From: Bacteroidota bacterium
Lineage (GTDB): Bacteria > Bacteroidota > Bacteroidia > M30B66
Direction: 5' to 3'
DNA: 47,179 bases
Assembly: GCA_947460255.1 (NCBI GenBank)
Contig: CANHIS010000019.1
Coordinates: 1 to 47,179, forward strand
The notes beneath the pieces are model-generated. The model was given only the letters and a program-made list of their open reading frames with translations, made no database searches and was not told where the DNA came from. Position 1 is the stretch's first letter, and each line of letters starts with the position of its first letter. Made by a program: the position numbers and the translations under genes. This document shows, piece by piece, positions 8,391 through 17,434 of this stretch.

Positions 8391-8451
8391 ATTTTAATGA
8401 ATTGATTGAAGTAATATTTATACATTCGATTTCTGCTTCTCTAACAACATC

Positions 8452-9321
8452 ATGATTCGTTATAATCCAAAGGAATCCTTTCTAATTATATTTCAGTTTC
8501 ACAAAGCTGATACTTTTAGGAAGCTACTTCCGATGATAATTATTATTGGAATTTATTCTGCATTTATCGCTTGGCTTGAAATTTCTGTTTGGCAATTGAG
8601 TGATACTAGTCATGTTAAGAATTTATCAATCATTCATTCTACACTCGGCCTTGTAATTTCTCTACTGTTGGTTTTTCGCACCAATACTGCTTATGAACGT
8701 TGGTGGGAAGGCCGAAAAATATGGGGTAGTTTGGTTAATTCTAGTCGGAATTTAGCTTTGAAAATTCAAGCTATCTGCCCACAAGAAAAAATGTATTATC
8801 GAACCATGATTCCTAATTATGCTTTTGCATTGAAGAATCATTTAAGATCGGAAGTTAATCTAGATGAAATACTGGATTGTGAAGGCTTTGAATCGATTAA
8901 AATTAATGTCGAAAAACACATTCCCAATCAAATTGCTTTAAATATTGTAGCACACACAGTAGCACTCAATAAATCCAATGTTATTGGGAATGAGCACTTG
9001 TTATTTCTAAACCAAGAATTATCCAATTTCACTGATTGCGTTGGCGCCTGTGAAAGAATTAGAAAAACACCCATACCATTTTCTTACTCGGTATTTCTTA
9101 AGAAATTCATTTTTCTTTATGTAATTACCTTGCCCTTTGGATATGTTTTTTCTTTAGGATATTACGTTATTCCAGTGGTTTCTATCTTCTTTTATGTACT
9201 GGCAAGCCTTGAATTGATCGCCGAAGAAATTGAAGATCCTTTTGGAAAAGACGCAAACGATTTGCCTACCGATGCCATTTCCGAAGGCATTAAAAATAGT
9301 ATAAATGAAATTCTCGAATAA
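8452..9321 (+). CDS. Bestrophin-like membrane channel (UPF0187 family)
   Basis: This 289-residue membrane protein carries the hallmark of bacterial bestrophin homologues: the block FRTNTAYERWWEGRKIWGSLVNSSRN at about 75-100, after two hydrophobic helices (about 25-45 and 60-77). A second hydrophobic pair lies at about 212-258, just before LIAEEIEDPFGKDANDLP, which matches the conserved acidic end of the family. Homologues form pentameric ion channels in the cytoplasmic membrane. In bacteria studied so far they tend to conduct cations, unlike the anion-selective animal proteins. Length is typical. The gene starts 61 nt after the metH terminator and is followed 17 nt later by the NTF2-like gene. 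Physiological role unknown. Confidence 0.9.
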   Translation: MIRYNPKESFLIIFQFHKADTFRKLLPMIIIIGIYSAFIAWLEISVWQLSDTSHVKNLSIIHSTLGLVISLLLVFRTNTAYERWWEGRKIWGSLVNSSRNLALKIQAICPQEKMYYRTMIPNYAFALKNHLRSEVNLDEILDCEGFESIKINVEKHIPNQIALNIVAHTVALNKSNVIGNEHLLFLNQELSNFTDCVGACERIRKTPIPFSYSVFLKKFIFLYVITLPFGYVFSLGYYVIPVVSIFFYVLASLELIAEEIEDPFGKDANDLPTDAISEGIKNSINEILE

Positions 9322-9338
9322 ATTAAAATAATTATTCC

Positions 9339-9692
9339 ATGACAACTCAAGAAATCGCGAATCGCTTAGTGGAACTATGCAGAGCAGGAAATAATCTTCA
9401 GGCTTATGAGGAGCTTTTTTCAGAAGATGCAATTGCGGTAGAACCCGAACACACCGGTATTCCAGACGCGATCGGTCGAAATGCAATGATCGAAAAACAA
9501 GAAATGATGGCCATGATGATTATGGAAATGTTTGGAACTGGCGTTTCTGATCCTATCGTTTCCGGTAATTTCTTTTCTTGTGCCATGTGGATCGACGCTG
9601 AAATGCTTGGAAGAGAGCGGTCTAAACTGGAAGAAATTGCAGTTTATCAAGTAAAAGACGGCAAAATCGTGAAGGAAATGTTCTTCTTTTAA
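9339..9692 (+). CDS. SnoaL/NTF2-like domain protein
   Basis: This 117-residue single-domain protein has the cone-shaped NTF2-like pattern: an N-terminal helix pair (TTQEIANRLVELCRAGNNLQAYEELFSEDAIAVEP), a helix with DAIGRNAMIEKQEMM, then strands ending ERSKLEEIAVYQVKDGKIVKEMFFF. The closing block (YxVxDGKIVxExFFF) is the usual SnoaL-like C-terminal hairpin. Members include isomerases, hydrolases and ligand-binding proteins; the substrate cannot be told from sequence. It sits 17 nt after the bestrophin gene and could share its transcript. Confidence 0.85.
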   Translation: MTTQEIANRLVELCRAGNNLQAYEELFSEDAIAVEPEHTGIPDAIGRNAMIEKQEMMAMMIMEMFGTGVSDPIVSGNFFSCAMWIDAEMLGRERSKLEEIAVYQVKDGKIVKEMFFF

Positions 9693-9754
9693 TCTCTATC
9701 AAGCAAAAGAATGGGTTTTATCACCTGTTTATCTGTTCAATAATTTTTAAATTA

Positions 9755-12700
9755 ATGAAGCATCTCAGTTTTTTGCTGTTTTTATTCCTAAGTTTTACAG
9801 CATTCGCCCAGTATTCGTATCCCGAACCACGCATAAATCCCAATGATCCTTCATTGCCAGAGTGGGTTCAAGAAATGTATTCTGAAAACCCTGATGTTTA
9901 CAAGGTTGATCGCTTAAGAAATCAATATTTTGAGCAGAATAACAATCAGCATGATGTTTACACGCGATGGTACAAACGCTGGAGAAGATACATTGCTCCT
10001 TTTGTTTCCGACAATGGCAGGATCTCAATTCCAACTGCAGCAGAAAGGCTTCAAGAAGCTTCAATAATCAATAAAAGTTCTTCACGCGATGTCGGATCTT
10101 GGAATTATCTCGGTCCAAAAAATCACTTGAATGTTAAGTACGACAGCAACGACAACCACGTGCTAATCTCCGATCATTCTAATGTGTATTGTTTCGAAAG
10201 ATGTACTTCGAATCCAGCTGTTTTTTATTGTGGAACCGAATCTGGAGGCGTTTACAAATCGATCGATGCAGGCCAAAATTGGAGTTATGTTTCCAAAGGT
10301 CTTTCTGTAGAAAGTGTTACAGCGATTTCCGTTGACCCAACAAATCCTGATGTGGTAATTTTTTCATCCGCTGATGAAATCTGGCGTTCTATTGATGGCG
10401 GTTTAAATTGGAATATCGTTGGTAATTCAGGGTTTCAAGCATTGAACATTGAAGTATATCAATTCAATTGGCATCCATCGAATAATCAATTGGTGTTTGC
10501 AGCTACGAATCTTGGTTTGTATCGCAGCAACGACAATGGTTTGAATTGGACGCAGGTTTTCAGTGGAGAGAGCATGTCGGTGGAGTTTAAACCAAGTAAT
10601 CCGCAAATTATGTATGCTTTGCGTTACAACACGGTGACTCAAATTGCTGATTTTTACAAGTCTGTTGATGGTGGAAATTCATTCACTATCCGCCCGCAGG
10701 GCTGGTTTCAAGTACCTGCCGCAGATGCTGGTTTGATTGAAAGTCGTGGCGGAAGAATTGCTGTTACATTGGATAATCCCGAACGTGTGTATGTGTTATT
10801 GGTTGGATCGAGTGAAGCCTCTGCCCAGCTGCAACTGCGAGGAACCATTGGAGTATATTCTAGCGCGAATGCTGGAGAAAATTGGACATTTCCACACGTA
10901 TTACAAGGGATGCCTTACAACCAGCAAACTCATCCCAATTTGATGGATTTTAATGGTGAATCTTCAACATACAACCAGATTTACTACAATACTGCATTCG
11001 CTTGCTCTCAATTAGACGAATCCCGTTTGTTGATTGGTGGTTTGAATCTTTGGAGAAGTGAAGATGGTGGAGCTTCCTACGCGCCAGTTGGAGGTTACAT
11101 TGGTGATCTTCCATTAATGCACGTTGATTTACAGGAGTTTAAGGCCTTCAAAACGTCTGCAACTACCGAAGAGTTTTGGTTTAGTAGCGATGGCGGACTG
11201 AATCTTTCCAACGACTGGGCTGCTTCTCACGTTGCAAAAACTTCTGGCCTTGGCGCAGTAAATTTTTGGGGAATGGATCAAGGTTGGAACGACGATATTA
11301 TTGTTGGCGGTCGCTACCACAATGGTAACGCTGCAAGCAACAATCTTTATGGTGTAGGCAATTTCCTCTCACTTGGAGGTGGAGAATCGGCTACAGGTTA
11401 TGTGAACTACAGTCCCGAACGTAGAACATTTTTCTCCGATCAAGACGGAATTGTAATCCCGGCTCAATTCGACGGAATAGCCACAAGGTTTTCGGTAGAT
11501 CTTTTTCCAAATGAAAGCTATTTCGACAATGCGTCATCGAGAATTATGTTCGACCCTTTTTACTGGAATATCGCATATCTCGGTAAAGACAATGTACTTT
11601 ACAAAAGTACCGATGGAGGCAGCTCATACGCACCGATTTATACCTTCGGAAACAATCCAGCCGATCAGGTATTTTGGATGGAACAATGTCCTACAAGTCC
11701 CAATGTTTTCTACGTTCAGCAAGTTGTTTCCAATGTTAGTCGACTTTACAAGAGTACCGATGGTGGTTTAACTTTTTCGCAAATTATCCTTCCGCAATCG
11801 CGGAGAGAAATGTACTTCTCGGTTCATCATGAAAATCCTGATATTCTTTGGATTGCATTCACTTCGGGAAGCAATGGAAATAAAGTTTATCGAAGCGATA
11901 ATGCTGGTGGATCTTGGACAAATATCACAACCACTGCGCTGAATGGCCAGTCTATCAAGGCTATATCGCATCAGGCTGGAACCAACAATGGAATTTATGT
12001 GGCTTGTAGACGTGGCCCAATGTTTTACCGTGATGCAGTTTTGGCTGATTGGGATCAAGTGGGAATAGACATGCCTGCTGCGTCTTATCCACTGCGCATT
12101 TTGCCTTTTTATAAAAAGAACAAACTCCGTTTGGGAATGTGGAATATTGGTGTTTGGGAAAATGATCTACAAACTACATCTTCAATAATTCCAGGATTTT
12201 CATCAAATTACCGAAACTTCACCTGTCCAGGAGATACAATTTGGTTCACGGATCATTCGGTAAGCCCTACGGAAGCCACATTGCAATGGAGTTTTCCAGG
12301 AGGAACGCCATCTTCATCTACTGAAAGAAGTCCTAAGGTAGTTTACAATACCACCGGAAGTTTTTCTGTTTCTCTCACCGTTACACACAATGGAAGTAGT
12401 GAAACCATCACCAGAGACGTGTTTATTGAGTCATTGCCTGGAAATTCTTCTGCACTTTCAGAGAATTTCGAACAAGGTGTGCTTCAAGCTGGTTGGCGCC
12501 TGTTCGACGATGGAAATGATGGAGAAGTATGGCGTGTAACTGATTTAGCTTCAAGTGGATCCGTAGGAGATGGAAGTCTATTTTTCGACAATTATTTCCA
12601 GGATGTTCAGGGGAAAAGAGATCAATTAATTACAGCAAATTATATTGTTTCGGATCAACAAGATGTTTCATTGTCGTTTGATGTTGCTTATTCGCGATAC

Positions 12701-13225
12701 AATTCAACTTATTCGGATTCATTGGCAATTTATTTTTCGGAAGATTGCGGAGAAACGAAACAACTTGTTTATTTAAAAGGTGGGCAGGAATTGGCAACAG
12801 CGCCTGATTTTACTGCAGATCGATGGGTTCCTAATGCTGATGAATGGAGGAATGAGGTTGTTGTGAATTTGCCATTAAATTATACAGGAGATTTATCGAT
12901 TATTTTCGAAAATCGTGGAAAATATGGGCAGCCAATTTATTTGGATAATTTACTGTTGGAATACAGCACGGAAATAAATAATGAGTCGTTATTTGATTTA
13001 AAGGTTTATCCAATCCCAACGAACAATTTTTTACGAGTTGAGATTAAATCAAATCAAGAACAATTGCCATTTAGAATCCTTGATTTAACTGGAAGAATTG
13101 TTAAATCTGGACAGCTAGATCAGGGAAGTAATTTGATTCAAATGGAGGAATTATCATCGGGTGTATTTTTTATTGAAATTGAAAATTCCGGAGAAATAAT
13201 TGCTCGAAAAGTAATTAAGCAATAA
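9755..13225 (+). CDS. Large secreted BNR-repeat/PKD protein with T9SS sorting domain
   Basis: This 1156-residue exported protein starts with a signal peptide (MKHLSFLLFLFLSFTAFAQ, cleavage after about 19). Residues about 150-800 form sortilin/VPS10-like beta-propeller sequence with about ten BNR-type motifs (S-x-D-G-G-x-x-W/Y), for example KSIDAGQNW, RSIDGGLNW and KSTDGGSSY. A PKD-like domain follows (about 815-890, FPGGTPSSSTERSPKVVYNTTGSF). Next comes a jelly-roll-like region (about 900-1070), and then a T9SS type A sorting domain in the last 75 residues (VYPIPTNNFLRVEI ... ILDLTGRIVKSG ... LSSGVFFIEI ... ARKVIKQ). The last domain directs passage across the outer membrane and often anchoring on the cell surface. 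No catalytic motif was recognised; surface binding or glycan/protein interaction is the likely role. A bidirectional terminator follows. Confidence 0.92.
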   Translation: MKHLSFLLFLFLSFTAFAQYSYPEPRINPNDPSLPEWVQEMYSENPDVYKVDRLRNQYFEQNNNQHDVYTRWYKRWRRYIAPFVSDNGRISIPTAAERLQEASIINKSSSRDVGSWNYLGPKNHLNVKYDSNDNHVLISDHSNVYCFERCTSNPAVFYCGTESGGVYKSIDAGQNWSYVSKGLSVESVTAISVDPTNPDVVIFSSADEIWRSIDGGLNWNIVGNSGFQALNIEVYQFNWHPSNNQLVFAATNLGLYRSNDNGLNWTQVFSGESMSVEFKPSNPQIMYALRYNTVTQIADFYKSVDGGNSFTIRPQGWFQVPAADAGLIESRGGRIAVTLDNPERVYVLLVGSSEASAQLQLRGTIGVYSSANAGENWTFPHVLQGMPYNQQTHPNLMDFNGESSTYNQIYYNTAFACSQLDESRLLIGGLNLWRSEDGGASYAPVGGYIGDLPLMHVDLQEFKAFKTSATTEEFWFSSDGGLNLSNDWAASHVAKTSGLGAVNFWGMDQGWNDDIIVGGRYHNGNAASNNLYGVGNFLSLGGGESATGYVNYSPERRTFFSDQDGIVIPAQFDGIATRFSVDLFPNESYFDNASSRIMFDPFYWNIAYLGKDNVLYKSTDGGSSYAPIYTFGNNPADQVFWMEQCPTSPNVFYVQQVVSNVSRLYKSTDGGLTFSQIILPQSRREMYFSVHHENPDILWIAFTSGSNGNKVYRSDNAGGSWTNITTTALNGQSIKAISHQAGTNNGIYVACRRGPMFYRDAVLADWDQVGIDMPAASYPLRILPFYKKNKLRLGMWNIGVWENDLQTTSSIIPGFSSNYRNFTCPGDTIWFTDHSVSPTEATLQWSFPGGTPSSSTERSPKVVYNTTGSFSVSLTVTHNGSSETITRDVFIESLPGNSSALSENFEQGVLQAGWRLFDDGNDGEVWRVTDLASSGSVGDGSLFFDNYFQDVQGKRDQLITANYIVSDQQDVSLSFDVAYSRYNSTYSDSLAIYFSEDCGETKQLVYLKGGQELATAPDFTADRWVPNADEWRNEVVVNLPLNYTGDLSIIFENRGKYGQPIYLDNLLLEYSTEINNESLFDLKVYPIPTNNFLRVEIKSNQEQLPFRILDLTGRIVKSGQLDQGSNLIQMEELSSGVFFIEIENSGEIIARKVIKQ

Positions 13226-13241
13226 TTCAATATTTATTCAT

Positions 13242-13280
13242 AAAAAAGGGCTGTCTGCGAAAATCTAACAGCCCTTTTTT
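13242..13280. terminator. Bidirectional intrinsic terminator
   Basis: AAAAAAGGGCTGT (13242-13254) is a perfect inverted match to ACAGCCCTTTTTT (13268-13280), with a 13-nt loop. With A's on one side and T's on the other it can stop transcription of the rightward T9SS gene and of the leftward GIN gene, which converge here. Confidence 0.92.
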
Positions 13281-13295
13281 ATTTGTGGAGATTGA

Positions 13296-14063
13296 TTAAT
13301 TCACATGAATTAAATCGCCAGAACCTGAAATTGATGAGGTAACAATTGGATTGCCTTTGTACCTGATTTTTCCGGATCCACTGATTGATGCATCCAGCGT
13401 TTGAATCACATGAATATCTGCATTTCCAGACCCAGAGATATGAATATCTGTGGTTTGAGAAACCAAATTGAATCCTGAATATTCTCCAGAGCCTGTAATT
13501 GTGAGATTGTTGTTTGTAGTAGAACCAGAAATATAAATATCTCCAGACCCTGTGATTTGTGCAGTGAGAGAATTGGATTGAATGCTGCCATCTAATTCTC
13601 CAGAACCTGAAATTTCAAGTTGTAGATTATCGGATTGAATAGAATTCATCAATTGAATATCTCCACTTCCAGATATTCTGAGTTTATTCACTTCTGGAAT
13701 TTGAATTTGTATTTGAAGATCATCATCAGAAATTGACCCGCAGTTTTTTGTGTATTTGATCACCAAGGTTTCGTTGCTTACTGAAACACTTATGATGTCT
13801 AAAATATTTTCATGTCCAGAAATACTAACGAATTGAGAATCTCCTTGGGTTAATTTTAATTCAGCATCAATGGCTAGATCGATAGATTTGAAGCTGGAAA
13901 CATTGAAACTTTCGTTCACAATATTCCCTTTGCCCTTCAATGGAAAGCAATCTTTTTTACAAGATGAAAAGGTTGAAATGATTAGCAAACAGAAAACTAT
14001 GATTGCAGTAGCTGCGAAGTAGGGGAGTTGAAGACGGAGTTGTTGTACATTTAAATTTTTCAT
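13296..14063 (-). CDS. DUF2807/GIN-domain lipoprotein
   Basis: This 255-residue exported protein has an N-terminal hydrophobic segment ending in a lipobox-like FSSC (Cys about 35), so it is probably a lipoprotein. The mature part is a DUF2807 (GIN, 'putative auto-transporter adhesin head') domain: VNESFNVSSFKSIDLAIDAELKLTQG, then at least seven I-[ST]-GSG turns (LRISGSGDI, LEISGSGEL, AQITGSGDI, LTITGSGEY, IHISGSGNA, ASISGSGKI, SSISGSGDL) expected to stack as a right-handed beta-helix. The function of this family is not established. The frame is open up to 14120, but the ATG at 14061-14063 is preferred: it is followed directly by the signal sequence, and the longer version would begin inside the terminator at 14097-14131. 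Confidence 0.88.
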   Translation of the reverse strand: MKNLNVQQLRLQLPYFAATAIIVFCLLIISTFSSCKKDCFPLKGKGNIVNESFNVSSFKSIDLAIDAELKLTQGDSQFVSISGHENILDIISVSVSNETLVIKYTKNCGSISDDDLQIQIQIPEVNKLRISGSGDIQLMNSIQSDNLQLEISGSGELDGSIQSNSLTAQITGSGDIYISGSTTNNNLTITGSGEYSGFNLVSQTTDIHISGSGNADIHVIQTLDASISGSGKIRYKGNPIVTSSISGSGDLIHVN

Positions 14064-14096
14064 GACTTCTTTAGGTTTGACTCTAATACAGCCATG

Positions 14097-14131
14097 AAAA
14101 AAAATACCCCTATGCAGCATAGAGGTATTTT
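14097..14131 (-). terminator. Intrinsic terminator of the TPR/pseudo-caspase gene
   Basis: AAAATACCCCTATG (14101-14114) pairs with CATAGAGGTATTTT (14118-14131) over 14 positions with one mismatch and a 3-nt loop. On the minus strand the stem is followed by eight T's (plus-strand A's at 14097-14104). It lies 26 nt past the stop of the gene ending at 14157 and separates it from the GIN gene. Confidence 0.88.
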
Positions 14132-14156
14132 ACAAAGAATTTAATAATCGATTGAT

Positions 14157-16517
14157 TTACTGTTTCTTAAAAAACAAGAAGCTGCCTTTTTCTTCTGTGA
14201 TACCTTTTATTCTTCCAAATTTTGCTGACCCTTTTTTGTTTTGAATAAGCATAGTGTTTATTTTCTCAGATAAACTTTCTATGCTGATACAAGGTGTGGA
14301 ACTGTTGCTTAGAATATTGCTAAACGACTGACTGAATAGCTTGTTTTCAGGAAGCATTTCTGTGTTTGAAACTGTGAGCATTTGCGCAGACTTCAGTTGG
14401 ATGCTTTCAAGTTTATCGCAGGTTACGACACTTTTTTCTTGACTTGAAGTTGCAAAAAGCGGTCCTGCATCTGCTGCATCCGATACCACCAAAATGTGTT
14501 TCAAATTTGAATATGCTTCAATAGAGGATCTAAGAGAATTTACAGAGTAAAATGAAAATTCGTCCCCAACAATCCCATCCACAGGAATCCAATAACCATT
14601 TTCATTGATCAATTGTGCTTGTCCACTGTACCAAATTAGCAGCGATTTCACACGGTTGTTTTGCACAAGATCTCTTAATTCAATGGAGAAGAATTTATCG
14701 AGTTGTTGCTTGTTCATGTCCTTCTTGATAAGCACATGATCAATTTGATATTTTTCTAGTGCTGATTTAATGTTTTCAATGTCACCATTTTCATTGGGTA
14801 GTTTGGTGAAGTTGGTATAGTTGGAATTGTCGATCATCACTACCCAAGTTTTTCCCATCGGGCTTTTTCCAAGGCTGTCTTCGTTTACCAGTTTATAATT
14901 GAGCACATTTTCATTTCCGAGCATATCTATTGCTTTCACCTCCAAGGAAGTAATCCCTTCAGTGCTTATTGTTGCTTGAAATTTAGGATTGAGTTCATCT
15001 ACCAAGAAAGTAGCCGACATTCCATTGATCAAGATCGATTTGATTTTGCTTTCGTCTGATATTTTCCCTTCAAGATAAATGCTTGTTTTCCCATCTGTAT
15101 AAATGGTTTTATCGATTGTTTCGAATGGCTGTGTTATGGTAACTTGCGGAGGATTAGTTTCGTTACGAATGATATTTATTTTCACGCTACCTGCATTTAA
15201 ATAGACATCATAAGCTTTAATCTCAATGAAGTTTTTGCCTTTCAAATTAATTGTACTTGAAAAAGCTGGATTCAGTTCTTCCTCTTTCACATCAAAAGGT
15301 TTTCCATCTATTAAGATTGATTTAATCGCGCTTTGATCCAACACCATTCCCTCAATTTGAATTGTTGCTTGATCGCCTTTTACAATGATTTCATTTGAGA
15401 TTCCTTGCGGTGAAGTAATTTTAATTATTGGTGCGATTTCCTCTTTGTTGGCTTCGTAGAGTTTCTCACGGGCAACAACGAATTGTCTTGAATATTCCTG
15501 ATTTTTTGGCTCTAATTCAAGCGCCTTTTTATAATCTCGAACGGCATCGTTTAAACTGTTGTTGGCTTCATAGCAATTGCCTCTTCCGAAAATTGATGCT
15601 GCATTGGTAGGTTGGATTTTTATTGCTTGATTGAAATCACTGATTGCAGCAGGAAATTGTCCAAGTTTTTTATTCACCAATCCTCTATTGTAGTAGGCTT
15701 CGAAATTTTTTGAATCTAATCCAATTGCTTGCGTAAAATCCTGTAATCCATTTTGAAGTTCTGTTTGTGCTAAAAACGATAAGCCTCTTTTAAGAAATAA
15801 GTTCGCATTGTTCTGAGAAAATTTAATGGCTTCACCATAATTCTTAATGGCTTGATCGTGTTTGTGAAGATTTGCCTGAGAACCAGCTAATCCAGCATAA
15901 TAAGAACTCATCAAATCGGTCATGGTGCGTCTTGATTTGTCTTCCAAAACTAAATCAATGGCGTTTTTGTAATAATTCTCAGCCGCTAAATCATTGCCTA
16001 GGCTGTCGGTTGCAACGGCTAAAAGGAAATGAAAACTATCGTCCTGTTTGTCAATAGTAATTGCTGTATTGCATGTTTTCACAGCTTCTGCAAAATCCTT
16101 TTTTAGTAACTGTAAATTTGCTTTCTGTCGATGAATACTGATTTGTTTCGGGCGAATTTTTAAGTAGTTATCTAATGCCATTATAGCTTGTGCAAAATCG
16201 CCATTGATTGTGTGGGCTTCTGAAAGATTTTCAAAAATATCTGTGTTCTTTGGAGCTATTGTTGCAGCTTTTGATAAATCACTTATTGCTTCGGGCGCTT
16301 TGTTGAGACGCATGAATGTTTTTCCTCGAAGTAAGAGCACATCCTCATTTTCGGGTTCTAAAGCATAAGCTTGATTCAATAAATCGAGTGAGATATTGTA
16401 TTCAGATCGAAGAAATGCTCCAAGCGCTTCTTTGTGAAGTTTTTTAGCAGATTGCCCAAATGATTGTAATTGAATTCCAAGCAGTATTGCGAAAAGTACA
16501 AGGATGATTTTCTTCAT
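14157..16517 (-). CDS. Exported TPR protein with Ig-like repeats and a caspase-like domain lacking catalytic residues
   Basis: The frame opens at 16529 (790 codons), but MKKIILVLFAILLGIQLQSFGQ begins at its fifth codon and is a normal signal peptide, so 16517 is preferred. Numbering here uses the 790-codon frame. TPR units fill about 27-358. Two related Ig-like modules follow (about 367-455 and 460-547); both carry KSILI-[DN]-G and ELNP-x-F. The last part (about 558-790) matches peptidase C14 caspase-like domains: VVMIDNSNYTNFTKLPNENGD, SLLIWYSGQAQLINENGYWIPVD and KHILVVSDAADAG. In active relatives these read YSGHG and SD-S-C-x-S-G. Here the histidine is Gln637 and the cysteine is Ala686, so the domain should be proteolytically dead. 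The fold assignment is by motif; a scaffold or sensor role is inference. It stands alone, with its own terminator. Confidence 0.85.
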   Translation of the reverse strand: MKKIILVLFAILLGIQLQSFGQSAKKLHKEALGAFLRSEYNISLDLLNQAYALEPENEDVLLLRGKTFMRLNKAPEAISDLSKAATIAPKNTDIFENLSEAHTINGDFAQAIMALDNYLKIRPKQISIHRQKANLQLLKKDFAEAVKTCNTAITIDKQDDSFHFLLAVATDSLGNDLAAENYYKNAIDLVLEDKSRRTMTDLMSSYYAGLAGSQANLHKHDQAIKNYGEAIKFSQNNANLFLKRGLSFLAQTELQNGLQDFTQAIGLDSKNFEAYYNRGLVNKKLGQFPAAISDFNQAIKIQPTNAASIFGRGNCYEANNSLNDAVRDYKKALELEPKNQEYSRQFVVAREKLYEANKEEIAPIIKITSPQGISNEIIVKGDQATIQIEGMVLDQSAIKSILIDGKPFDVKEEELNPAFSSTINLKGKNFIEIKAYDVYLNAGSVKINIIRNETNPPQVTITQPFETIDKTIYTDGKTSIYLEGKISDESKIKSILINGMSATFLVDELNPKFQATISTEGITSLEVKAIDMLGNENVLNYKLVNEDSLGKSPMGKTWVVMIDNSNYTNFTKLPNENGDIENIKSALEKYQIDHVLIKKDMNKQQLDKFFSIELRDLVQNNRVKSLLIWYSGQAQLINENGYWIPVDGIVGDEFSFYSVNSLRSSIEAYSNLKHILVVSDAADAGPLFATSSQEKSVVTCDKLESIQLKSAQMLTVSNTEMLPENKLFSQSFSNILSNSSTPCISIESLSEKINTMLIQNKKGSAKFGRIKGITEEKGSFLFFKKQ

Positions 16518-16603
16518 ATTTAATGGCATAATTAAATGAACCTGTTTTCAAATGTAACAATTCGAAACAGGTATAGGTGAATTTCTGAAGTCAGTAAATT
16601 CAA

Positions 16604-17434
16604 TTATAACGTAAAAACCAAACAATTCCAGTCTCCTTCAACAGTTGAACTATGCAATGTAAATCCTGCATCGCTGTATACTTGCGTGATGAGTTCAACA
16701 TCAGTTATCAGAAATCCACTTAGGAATATGGCTCCATTTTTATTTAAGCTTGCTTTGTATGCTTGAATGTCTGCCACAAGCACGTTTCTATTGATGTTTG
16801 CCAATATTATATCGAACGATCTACCTACAAGCAATGCTGCATCACCAGTTTCACCAGAAAATTCAACATCGTTCGCTGTTCCATTTTCTATGGCGTTTTC
16901 TGTGGCCCAACTTTCAATGTCGATTCCTTCAACTTTTTTTGCACCTAATTTTGCAGCAAGGATTCCTAAAACACCAGTGCCACAGCCCATATCCATCAAT
17001 GTTTTATCTTTTAGATCGGTGTCGAAAAGTGCGCGGCAAATTAAACGCGTAGTTGCATGATGTCCTGTTCCAAACGACATTCGCGGCTCGATGATTAACT
17101 CCAATCTTCCATCATTAAATGCTGGATGAAACGGAGCTCGAATAACGCATTTGTCATTTACTTCAACAGGGTCGAAGCCTGCTTCCCAAATGGCATTCCA
17201 GTTGGCTGGTGGTATGATGTTTTTCTCGATTGCCACACCTTTTGCATGTTCAACAAGGATGTTTTCCATCGCACTTTCATCAAGCTGTTCGGTTGGAATG
17301 AAAGCTTGAAAACCACTCGTGTCTTCAGTGAAGCTTTCAAACCCAATCTCCGCCAAAAGGCTGATAAGTAAATCGTTGAGCTGAGGATTTTTTCCTGAAA
17401 GTACTTTCAACTCGAAATATTCAACGCTTACCAT
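16604..17434 (-). CDS. prmA: Ribosomal protein L11 methyltransferase
   Basis: This 276-residue SAM-dependent methyltransferase modifies ribosomal protein L11. The N-terminal substrate-recognition domain (about 1-95) precedes a Rossmann-type methyltransferase with the PrmA hallmark MSFGTGHHATTRL (about 122-134), motif I LMDMGCGTGVLGILAAKLGA (about 144-163), EGIDIE and the catalytic-loop block DIILANINRNVL (about 207-218). Length is close to the Bacteroidota form. Its start overlaps the tpiA stop by 7 nt, so it is co-transcribed and probably translationally coupled with tpiA, an arrangement common in this phylum. Confidence 0.96.
   Translation of the reverse strand: MVSVEYFELKVLSGKNPQLNDLLISLLAEIGFESFTEDTSGFQAFIPTEQLDESAMENILVEHAKGVAIEKNIIPPANWNAIWEAGFDPVEVNDKCVIRAPFHPAFNDGRLELIIEPRMSFGTGHHATTRLICRALFDTDLKDKTLMDMGCGTGVLGILAAKLGAKKVEGIDIESWATENAIENGTANDVEFSGETGDAALLVGRSFDIILANINRNVLVADIQAYKASLNKNGAIFLSGFLITDVELITQVYSDAGFTLHSSTVEGDWNCLVFTL

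Noticed and set aside
10240-12000. Repeated short DNA motifs in the large secreted protein as a CRISPR or tandem repeat
   Set aside because: They are degenerate BNR motifs at protein level, irregularly spaced, without conserved DNA repeats.
14064-14120. Longer N-terminus for the GIN lipoprotein (19 extra codons)
   Set aside because: The extra codons overlap the terminator stem of the upstream gene and would put charged residues before the signal sequence.
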